Below are positions 1 through 5,025 of a DNA stretch of 5,025 nucleotides, piece after piece; the stretch's first letter is position 1, and each line of letters starts with the position of its first letter. A program made the translations under genes and the position numbers. The notes beneath the pieces are model-generated. The model saw nothing but the letters and a program-made list of their open reading frames with translations, ran no database searches and had not been told where the DNA came from. The DNA is from Candidatus Cloacimonadota bacterium (GTDB lineage: Bacteria; Cloacimonadota; Cloacimonadia; Cloacimonadales; Cloacimonadaceae): the NCBI GenBank assembly GCA_023230025.1, contig JALNYD010000212.1, forward strand, positions 1 to 5,025, given 5' to 3'.

Positions 1-802
1 CAGATATGCCCACCCACGCAAAATCACTGTATTCCAAATCGTCAAGCATTACACACGGTAAACTATCCTTTGTATGATTCTTCCAGATCTTTACCCTGTC
101 GTCATGACTAAGGGCTGCATGCCGAAATACATCGTCAAGGAAATTGCCTGAGGGGATATGCTCTTCCATGGGGATCCAGTTTCCGCCTTTGGCCACAGGT
201 TTTTTCGCTGTCTCCTTTCCCGCAGATTTATTGCCATCCTTCTGGGGTTTGCCATTCTTGTTGCTGGCATTTCCAGGTATGTTGGGATCATTCTTGGGCC
301 TACCATCCAAGTCGAACTCCATGTTTGCGAAAATACTTGCAGGATCTGGTCGATCCGATGCTAAGGCTTGCTTGGCATGGTTGGTGATCCAATCCACGTA
401 GTTCTTCACGGCTTGGACTCCCACCCCTTCAAGACCATCAATGGCAATGAAAGTTGTTCCAAGATTATGCAAGTAATCGATGTACTTACGAGAAGTGCTG
501 TTCTGATATGGACAACTTACTTTTTTATCCACCTCAATAAACATTAGCAATGATTCTGGAATATTCGATTGGAAATGATCCCAATCAATATTCTTATACA
601 ATTGTGCTATCTCATCTTTTTCAATCCCCAATACTTCATGCATGAAATTAGCTTCATTGGCGGTGAGAACACTGTCTTGACCCATAAGAAACAATACATA
701 GGTCAACACATCAAACAGGAAGTTTTCCCCCTGCTTTGCGCCTATTGCTAAGCAGATCCGATAGAATTGGCCAAACTCGTCTTGAAATTTTTTGATATTC
801 AT
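1..802 (-). CDS. TerB-like helical domain protein, 3' end cut by the window edge
   Basis: An uninterrupted frame of 267 codons runs from the ATG at 802 off the left edge, so the protein is incomplete. The start is set by a strong AAGGAG ribosome binding site (complement of about 812-818) some 9 bases upstream. Residues about 10-75 and 80-145 read as two helical blocks like TerB-type proteins: 'MGQDSVLTANEANFMHEVLG' (40-59), then 'PESLLMFIEVD' (82-92), then 'LGTTFIAIDG' (114-123) followed by a helix to about 147. This matches my memory of TerB-like stress or ATPase-associated proteins, but the second block lacks the usual acidic residues after the DG. Residues about 165-208 form a linker rich in Lys, Asn, Gly and Pro. 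From about 209 a new folded region begins that I do not recognise. No signal peptide or membrane segment is seen. It lies 91 bases downstream of the Nmad3-like gene on the same strand, probably co-transcribed. The frame is firm; the family call is moderate and the function unknown. Confidence 0.75.
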   Translation of the reverse strand, partial: MNIKKFQDEFGQFYRICLAIGAKQGENFLFDVLTYVLFLMGQDSVLTANEANFMHEVLGIEKDEIAQLYKNIDWDHFQSNIPESLLMFIEVDKKVSCPYQNSTSRKYIDYLHNLGTTFIAIDGLEGVGVQAVKNYVDWITNHAKQALASDRPDPASIFANMEFDLDGRPKNDPNIPGNASNKNGKPQKDGNKSAGKETAKKPVAKGGNWIPMEEHIPSGNFLDDVFRHAALSHDDRVKIWKNHTKDSLPCVMLDDLEYSDFAWVGIS

Positions 803-847
803 AATATTGATTCTCCTTGAGATTATTTTTGTTATGTGTCTAATGTT

Positions 848-862
848 TGTGGATATGCCACA
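848..862. repeat. Short inverted repeat between the two left-hand genes
   Basis: TGTGG at 848-852 and CCACA at 858-862 form a perfect 5-bp dyad around a 5-base centre. It lies in the 91-base spacer between the two minus-strand genes. No T-run follows on the minus strand, so it is not a terminator. It could be a weak operator or an RNA hairpin, or chance. Confidence 0.25.
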
Positions 863-893
863 TTATTGATCCCAGTATGATTGAAGTCATATG

Positions 894-1895
894 TTAGTGG
901 CTGCTGCCACTGGTGATGATATCCAAAACCCACTGTTTCGCTTCTGGCGGATAGTGTTCCATATCCAGTATGAACTCCTGACCCGGGGAGGTGCTTTTCA
1001 GATAGGCGTAGTTATCATCTATGAACCAGCGGGCAATGTTTTCAGGGTTGTTCTCATTATGACAGCCTATACGTTTAGTAATGTCTTCGTGATAAAACCA
1101 TGAAGGTAGTTTCCAAAGGCTAATCTTTATATCGTCGTTGGTAGATTCTTTTTTGCCTGTCTCAGTTTGATATTTGTTGTAATACTTGTTGTTGGTTTTA
1201 GGGTCCATTTCGGTGAGAGTGAGTTTTTCATTGTACTGTTTTATGGTGCCGTATCCTCTTATTCCCCTGGTGTCAAGTCCATCTATACATAGGTTTTGCC
1301 GGCCAATGAACAACACGTTAGGATTCCATTCAGGATGATGGCAGTGGGGATGGTACTTTGCCCACTTTGGCACAGTTGTCAATTCTACATCCTGATCAAG
1401 ACTAATAATTCTATCGATCTGCAACCATCCCCAGATCTGGTGAAATCCCTGGCTATTGGGCTCATACTTTCTTTTCCCGTCCTTGTTGGTAACGTGATTG
1501 AACCAGCCAAAGAACAGGAAAATGTCACCTTCATCGACTCCCTTCTCATCATTACATAGGATCCTCGCAGCATTCTGGTCTGTTCCAAACAATCCTCTCC
1601 AACCATTAAGCCGGGCTCCAAATTCATTATCCAGAGGAAGTGAGTCTTCATAGAGGTCTGGATCAAAATGGGCGAATTTCGCTGGCGTTCCATTGATCTT
1701 TGGGGTCTTCCCCAGTTCCTTCAGCAATGAGCCCAGATTCACCCCCTGAGGGCTTAGGGCTTCATAGGGATAGGACTCTTCTTTCTCATCGATAATAGGG
1801 ATCGGCAATGAAATCATCCGCCCATCTTCAAGAATCGGGCTTGGGAAACCTCCGTAGGTTCCGTCAAATCCCTTGCGACTCAGTATGATCTTCAT
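894..1895 (-). CDS. Probable Nmad3-family protein (nucleotide modification associated domain 3)
   Basis: This is a complete 333-residue protein. The ATG at 1895 has an AAGGAG ribosome binding site (complement of 1901-1906) only 6 bases upstream, which fixes the start. The N-terminus 'MKIILSRKGFD' with 'GG.PSPI..DGR..SLPIP' (residues 15-33) is the signature I associate with Nmad3, a family predicted from comparative genomics to act in nucleotide or DNA-base modification contexts and often found in phages and accessory regions; its reaction has not, to my knowledge, been shown. Other blocks that look conserved are HFDPDLY (76-82), 'FGARLNGWRGLFGTDQNAAR' (92-111), FLFFGWF (126-132), HQIWGWLQI (152-160), the His-rich HPHCHHPEWN (182-191), DTRGIRGYG (208-216) and LPSWF (263-267). 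No signal peptide or transmembrane segment is visible, so it is probably cytoplasmic. It is the first gene of a likely two-gene unit with the TerB-like gene and sits just left of the truncated arcC. The family call comes from recalled motifs, not a search. Confidence 0.85.
   Translation of the reverse strand: MKIILSRKGFDGTYGGFPSPILEDGRMISLPIPIIDEKEESYPYEALSPQGVNLGSLLKELGKTPKINGTPAKFAHFDPDLYEDSLPLDNEFGARLNGWRGLFGTDQNAARILCNDEKGVDEGDIFLFFGWFNHVTNKDGKRKYEPNSQGFHQIWGWLQIDRIISLDQDVELTTVPKWAKYHPHCHHPEWNPNVLFIGRQNLCIDGLDTRGIRGYGTIKQYNEKLTLTEMDPKTNNKYYNKYQTETGKKESTNDDIKISLWKLPSWFYHEDITKRIGCHNENNPENIARWFIDDNYAYLKSTSPGQEFILDMEHYPPEAKQWVLDIITSGSSH
896..911. repeat. Hairpin overlapping the stop codon of the Nmad3-like gene
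   Basis: AGTGGC (896-901) and GCCACT (906-911) are perfect 6-bp arms around a 4-base loop. In the minus-strand mRNA the hairpin covers the last codons and the last base of the stop. There is no U-run after it, so transcription should continue into the downstream gene. It might protect the upstream mRNA or tune the ratio of the two proteins, but it could also be chance. Confidence 0.3.
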
Positions 1896-1965
1896 ATTGT
1901 CTCCTTGTTGTACGCGTTATCACATTATTTGTCCGTAAAGCAATAATATCTGTCAGGGCCCGGCT

Positions 1966-2385
1966 GCCACAGTGAAAGAACTGGTGCATAGGGGAGAGGT
2001 CGTGATCGCTGTTGGTGGTGGTGGAATCCCCATTTATCAGGAAGAAGACGGATCCTACGAAGGCGTTGATGCCGTGATCGACAAAGACTTTGCCAGTGCT
2101 CTCCTGGCGCTGAATATCGAAGCGGATCTGTTTGTGATCCTGACGGGAGTGGACAAAGTCTCCATAAACTTTGGCAAACCGGATCAACGAGACCTTGACA
2201 CCATGACCGTTGCCGAAGCCCGTAAACATTATGAAGAAAAGCAATTCCCAGCTGGCAGCATGGGACCCAAGATCCTGGCCGCCATCGATTTCCTCGAGAA
2301 AGGCGGGAAAGAAGTGCTGATCACATCCATCGACCGGATCGTGGAAGCCTTTGAAGGTAAGACTGGTACCCGCATAACTCACTAA
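1966..2385 (+). pseudogene. arcC: Carbamate kinase remnant, C-terminal half only
   Basis: About 140 codons match the C-terminal part of carbamate kinase, which reversibly converts carbamoyl phosphate and ADP to ATP and carbamate, usually after ornithine carbamoyltransferase in arginine or carbamoyl catabolism. Visible family motifs, numbered from the GTG at 1972, are 'VVIAVGGGGIP' (10-20), 'GVDAVIDKDFAS' (31-42), 'LTGVDKV' (57-63), 'INFGKP' (65-70), 'FPAGSMGPK' (91-99) and the ending 'GTRI'. The family is about 310 residues long, so roughly the first 170 are missing, including the N-terminal GGNA region. Homology fades at about 1966 and the frame meets a TAA at 1936-1938. The GTG at 1972 has no ribosome binding site before it, and translation from it would give only a half enzyme. 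The surviving part has no frameshift or stop, which suggests a recent truncation. An assembly misjoin would look the same. Confidence 0.88.
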
Positions 2386-2403
2386 TAATCAAACTTGTAA
2401 GAT

Positions 2404-2441
2404 AGAAGTCCATACCTGAACGGTATGGACTTCTTCTTTTT
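2404..2441 (+). terminator. Rho-independent terminator of arcC
   Basis: A perfect 13-bp stem (2404-2416 with 2422-2434) closes a 5-base loop, TGAAC, and is followed on the plus strand by a T-rich tail ending in TTTTT (2437-2441). It begins 19 bases after the arcC stop codon, the expected place for the native terminator of that gene. On the minus strand no T-run follows, so it is probably one-directional. Confidence 0.9.
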
Positions 2442-2490
2442 GTCATGATAGTTTCAGGATTCTACCCAGTTGATTCTTTCCTATTCGAAT

Positions 2491-2540
2491 TACGCTATCA
2501 ATACGGAGTCATTACGCACTATATCCGTAATAGTAGCGTA
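2491..2540. repeat. Two-tier imperfect inverted repeat
   Basis: The outer arms TACGCTA (2491-2497) and TAGCGTA (2534-2540) are perfect complements, and the inner arms TACGGA (2502-2507) and TCCGTA (2524-2529) are also perfect. They are separated by a symmetrical 4-by-4 internal loop and a 16-base apical loop. The sequence ATTACGC occurs twice (2489-2495 and 2511-2517). There is no T-run. It could be a structured RNA element, a regulator binding site or a decayed mobile-element end; its role is unknown. Confidence 0.45.
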
Positions 2541-2582
2541 TTGTACAGGTGATGGCAATCTCAGTGATCATTCAGGACTCCT

Positions 2583-2625
2583 GCAACGAACTTAAAACCA
2601 ATCGTTTAAGTGTTCGAGCTGTTGC
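2583..2625. repeat. Imperfect hairpin in the convergent spacer
   Basis: Three segments pair in order: GCAAC (2583-2587) with GTTGC (2621-2625), GAAC (2588-2591) with GTTC (2612-2615), and TTAAA (2592-2596) with TTTAA (2605-2609), leaving a loop of about 8 bases. On the minus strand it lies about 60 bases beyond the propeller stop codon. It lacks a T-run, so it is not a standard terminator but might act as a 3' stabilising structure. Confidence 0.4.
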
Positions 2626-2685
2626 TGAATCTTCACATTTCCACCCGATGATCTTATCTCATAACCTGCCTGTTAAAATTGTTGT

Positions 2686-4818
2686 TCATCTTACAAGGAT
2701 CAATTTTTTAATTCCGCTATATTGCTGAGACTGGATGCGAACTATATACACACCAGATGGTTGCAGGGTCCCCAGAGTATCGAACCCATCCCATGATACT
2801 TGATGCTCACCTGATTTTTGAGCTTGATTTACCAGTGTGGTGATATGTTGCCCCTTAAGGTTGAACACATCAGCTTTCACAGAACTCTCTTTGGGTAGAT
2901 TGTAAGAGATTATCGTGCTTTGGCGGAATGGATTAGGATAGTTTTTCACGGAGATTACAGATGCTGGTGTTGGAAGAAGGTTGTCGCTATTTTCCACAAT
3001 ACCATTGGTGTTAAAGACAAATACTCCAGTTCCACCGGTCGTGATCCACACATTGTCATTCCCGTCGATAAATAGTCTTGTCAAGTACACATCACTGAGG
3101 GGAGAATTAGTATGATTCCAAGATGACCAACTGGTGCCATCAAACATTACTACTTTGTATGTGGAATAGTTATGAGAAATCATCCAAATCCGGTTTGCTG
3201 AGTCTATCTCCAGATTGGATAACTTATAGATCATGGGGGTATTCTGGCTGTTCCAATGCGTCCAGGTGCTGCCATCGAATTTACTCAAGTTATCCTGAGT
3301 TGCAATCCACAAATTGCCAAAACTATCGATATCGATTTCATTGACGGAGTTTGCTGGAATGCCTGAATTCGCAGTATTGAAATAGCTCCAGAGAACCCCA
3401 TTGAAATAAAGAAGACCGTTATCAGTAGTGCCTACCCAAAGGTTCCCATATAGATCTTGTTTCAGACAGGTTGGTGCGCTGGTAAGTGGAGAATTATTGG
3501 AATCAAAGATTACGTTCGTACCATTCAGGCGTTTTACCAGTCGTTGAGGTCCTCCAATCCAGAGATTATCTTGGTTGTCAGTGGTTAGTAGAGAAATATC
3601 ACTATCTAGCAAGCCAAAATCGACAGCATTGTGCGTAACAAAACTGGTGCCATCCCAACATAAAAAACCATAATCTGAATCAATCCACACATTGTGATCT
3701 GAGTCTACAGCTATCTTTGATACATCAATAAGATTCGGTATGTTGAGGAAATCCCATGATTGCCAGGAGCCATTTGCATTAAGAGCCAATCCGTATTCCG
3801 ATCCAACCCACTTCCTGCCCAAGTCGTCAATCAGAACGCAGTTAACATCGGGATCGACAATCCCGGTTTGACTGACGGTATGGAACGACATCGTGTTACC
3901 GCTTAATTTAACAATGCCTCTTAATGGCACAGAAATCCAAGCATTGCCAGATTGGTCTGTAATAACGTTACTTAAGAAATCAATAGGAAGAGCAGAGTTC
4001 CAAGTATTCCAGATCGTCCAGTTAATGCCATCAAACCTAACCAGCCCCACAGGTTCTTCACAAATTATCCAGATGTTTCCACTAATGTCAATATCTATTT
4101 GATCCACAGTGACATCAGGCAGAGCCGAGTTGTCTGGATTATAGTATGTCCATTGGTTTCCATCAAATCTGGCTAAGCCGTTATTCCCAGTACCGAACCA
4201 TCTGTTACCCTGTTGATCTTTTTTCATGCACAGGATCATTTCTTGATTCAATTGAGTGAAAACACCAGAACTTGCCAGATACAATCCCATATAAGTACCC
4301 AACCAGACATTGCCACTATTGTCGATGTCCAGACAGTTCAGATAATCTGTGGGGATACTGGAATTACTGGTAGTCCATGAATTCCAGGAGTTGTTGGAAA
4401 GCTTACCCAAACCATTATCAGTGGCGATCCACACGTTGCTGTATGCATCGAATGCAATGTCATTGATATCGTTACTGGGAATGGCAGAGTTAGCTGTATT
4501 CCATGAAACCCAAGTCGCCCCGTCGAATCTGAAAAGTCCGAAATTAGTTCCGATCCACTTTCTACCTTGTGTATCAATTCTTATACAGCCAACATAATTT
4601 GGAGTAAAATCTGAAGTTAGTTTATTAAAATGTGTTCTTACTCCAGTTATGGTATTGAATTTCACTAAACCTCCCCATCCCCCAAACCAGATGTTATCTC
4701 CTTCCAATGCCGAGCAGTCTGCCCATGGTTGAGAGCTGAGATTCAGCCATTGTTCTGCTCTGGCTGCGCCTAAAGTGCATAGGATAATGACAATAAGTAA
4801 TAATGTGCGATTCTTCAT
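2686..4818 (-). CDS. Secreted double seven-bladed propeller protein with a type IX sorting-like C-terminus
   Basis: A complete 710-residue protein. The ATG at 4818 has GGAG (complement of 4825-4828) 6 bases upstream and is followed directly by a signal peptide: KNR, a hydrophobic core (6-16) and a likely cut after ARA (21). The body is 14 tandem repeats of about 42 residues, each with an aspartate, a turn and an [N/R]xW core. The tryptophans fall at 44, 88, 130, 172, 207, 250, 294, 337, 378, 420, 461, 504, 545 and 591. These resemble the 'two-component regulator propeller' repeats of hybrid sensors, but no membrane segment, kinase or regulator domain follows. Fourteen blades fit two seven-bladed propellers. 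Residues 626-710 ('NYPNPF', 'ISYNLP', 'VFNLKGQHITTLVN', 'SGEHQVSWDG', 'SGVYIVRI', ending KKLILVR) form a beta-sandwich of the type IX secretion sorting or FlgD-Ig kind. It is probably exported to the outer surface; the ligand is unknown. It has no evident link to neighbouring genes. Confidence 0.95.
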   Translation of the reverse strand: MKNRTLLLIVIILCTLGAARAEQWLNLSSQPWADCSALEGDNIWFGGWGGLVKFNTITGVRTHFNKLTSDFTPNYVGCIRIDTQGRKWIGTNFGLFRFDGATWVSWNTANSAIPSNDINDIAFDAYSNVWIATDNGLGKLSNNSWNSWTTSNSSIPTDYLNCLDIDNSGNVWLGTYMGLYLASSGVFTQLNQEMILCMKKDQQGNRWFGTGNNGLARFDGNQWTYYNPDNSALPDVTVDQIDIDISGNIWIICEEPVGLVRFDGINWTIWNTWNSALPIDFLSNVITDQSGNAWISVPLRGIVKLSGNTMSFHTVSQTGIVDPDVNCVLIDDLGRKWVGSEYGLALNANGSWQSWDFLNIPNLIDVSKIAVDSDHNVWIDSDYGFLCWDGTSFVTHNAVDFGLLDSDISLLTTDNQDNLWIGGPQRLVKRLNGTNVIFDSNNSPLTSAPTCLKQDLYGNLWVGTTDNGLLYFNGVLWSYFNTANSGIPANSVNEIDIDSFGNLWIATQDNLSKFDGSTWTHWNSQNTPMIYKLSNLEIDSANRIWMISHNYSTYKVVMFDGTSWSSWNHTNSPLSDVYLTRLFIDGNDNVWITTGGTGVFVFNTNGIVENSDNLLPTPASVISVKNYPNPFRQSTIISYNLPKESSVKADVFNLKGQHITTLVNQAQKSGEHQVSWDGFDTLGTLQPSGVYIVRIQSQQYSGIKKLILVR

Positions 4819-4836
4819 TTTGTACTCCGTATGAAA

Positions 4837-4855
4837 TGATTATCTAGGATAATCA
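4837..4855. promoter_or_regulatory. Perfect dyad upstream of the propeller gene, possible operator
   Basis: TGATTATC (4837-4844) and GATAATCA (4848-4855) are perfect 8-bp complementary arms around the 3-base centre TAG. The dyad lies 19 to 37 bases upstream of the start codon, next to the candidate promoter, where a repressor site would be expected. It could instead form a small hairpin in the 5' leader. No specific regulator is suggested. Confidence 0.45.
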
Positions 4856-4884
4856 CAAACTATCATAGTATTACAGAATGTCAA
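4856..4884 (-). promoter_or_regulatory. Candidate promoter of the propeller gene
   Basis: On the minus strand a perfect TTGACA (complement of 4879-4884) is followed after 16 bases by TAGTTTG (complement of 4856-4862). The downstream element matches the sigma-70 consensus poorly but resembles the TA..TTTG element used in Bacteroidota, with one base less spacing. Transcription would start at about 4850, inside the dyad. An alternative TATGAT lies only 11 bases from TTGACA, which is too close. Confidence 0.35.
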
Positions 4885-4899
4885 GCATATTCTTGAAAT

Positions 4900-5025
4900 T
4901 CACATCCCCCCGTTTTTCAAACATGGAATGAGAAGCTGGTTTCCTTCGTGCCATTTTCCCTTGTATGGGTTGATATTGAATCTGGTAACTATGCTGAAGC
5001 ATTTTGACACAAGCTCCGTAAGTCT
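4900..5025 (-). CDS. Possible C-terminal end of a gene entering from the right edge
   Basis: A frame of 41 codons enters from the right edge and ends with TGA at 4902-4900. The peptide begins 'RLTELVSKCFSIVTRFNIN' and ends 'LLIPCLKNGGM'. Its composition looks like a real protein end, but I do not recognise the family. Another minus-strand frame (5023 down to 4871) and a plus-strand frame from 4928 are also open here, so the choice is uncertain. If real, the gene lies 81 bases upstream of the propeller gene on the same strand. The fragment is too short to decide. Confidence 0.35.
   Translation of the reverse strand, partial: RLTELVSKCFSIVTRFNINPYKGKWHEGNQLLIPCLKNGGM

Larger units (their letters stand above)
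2442..2685. other. Gene-free spacer between two convergent genes
   Basis: I see no convincing coding frame on either strand in these 244 bases, which lie between the arcC terminator and the 3' end of the propeller gene. The stretch is not featureless: it carries two long imperfect hairpins, listed separately, and a small 5-bp dyad, CAGGA-C-TCCTG, at 2573-2583. No clear terminator with a T-run is visible for the minus-strand propeller gene. Confidence 0.6.

Noticed and set aside
91..306. Short minus-strand frame inside the TerB-like gene
   Set aside because: It lies in another frame of the continuous 267-codon frame and has an Arg/Met/Pro-rich composition typical of a shadow frame.
1385..1693. 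102-codon minus-strand frame within the Nmad3-like gene
   Set aside because: It overlaps entirely with the conserved Nmad3-like frame, has no ribosome binding site of note and no recognisable motif.
1864..2382. Long minus-strand open frame of 172 codons opposite the carbamate kinase remnant
   Set aside because: The plus strand carries unmistakable carbamate kinase motifs over the same bases. The antisense peptide has no recognisable motifs, no ribosome binding site was evident, and it runs into the start of the Nmad3-like gene.
3893..4597. Several 70-80 codon frames on both strands within the propeller gene
   Set aside because: All are shadows of the repetitive propeller coding sequence, and their similarity to each other comes from the repeats.
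3001..4725. Repeated segments that might suggest a CRISPR or tandem DNA repeat
   Set aside because: The repetition is at protein level (propeller blades of about 42 residues) with diverged DNA, and there are no identical repeats with uniform spacers.
4871..5023. Alternative minus-strand frame of 50 codons at the right edge
   Set aside because: It is open, but its Gln-rich peptide looks like an out-of-frame reading of the frame ending at 4900. It cannot be fully excluded.
4928..5025. Plus-strand frame starting at ATG 4928 and open to the right edge
   Set aside because: No ribosome binding site precedes it and the peptide shows no family features; it overlaps the better minus-strand candidate.
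1..5025. Insertion sequence, integrase, tRNA or attachment site explaining the arcC break
   Set aside because: I found no transposase or integrase motif, no tRNA-like cloverleaf and no clear terminal repeats in the window. Any such element must lie outside it.

Overview
The window looks like chromosomal DNA from an uncultured or anaerobic bacterium of the Fibrobacteres-Chlorobi-Bacteroidetes (FCB) group. The best clue is the large protein at 2686-4818 (minus strand). It has a signal peptide, fourteen propeller repeats and a C-terminal domain of the 'YPNPF ... SGVY ... K' type, which is used for type IX secretion sorting in FCB bacteria. Moderate G+C and this style of secreted protein would fit Cloacimonadota or a related lineage, but that placement is an inference and is not proven by the window.

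Layout from left to right. (1) Positions 1-1895 carry two minus-strand genes in one direction. The first in transcription order (894-1895) encodes a complete 333-residue protein that I recognise as a probable Nmad3 ('nucleotide modification associated domain 3') protein. The second (802 down to the left edge, incomplete at its 3' end) encodes a protein with a TerB-like helical N-terminal region, a hydrophilic linker and an unassigned C-terminal region. Both have strong AAGGAG-type ribosome binding sites and are separated by 91 bases, so they are probably one transcription unit. (2) At about 1966 the sequence changes abruptly to the C-terminal 140 residues of carbamate kinase (arcC) on the plus strand. 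The first half of that enzyme is absent and the reading frame is closed by a stop just upstream, so this is a gene remnant. It still has its own strong terminator (2404-2441). (3) Positions 2442-2685 hold no gene but contain two long imperfect hairpins. (4) The secreted double propeller occupies 2686-4818, preceded by a possible promoter and a perfect 8-bp dyad. (5) The right edge may hold the last 41 codons of another minus-strand gene (4900-5025).

The two genes on the left look like accessory cargo, related to DNA modification or stress, whose arrival or rearrangement cut the housekeeping gene arcC. The arcC breakpoint is therefore a candidate boundary of a genomic island that continues beyond the left edge. 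The propeller gene on the right looks like native cell-surface or secreted-protein content and has no evident functional link to the left-hand pair.
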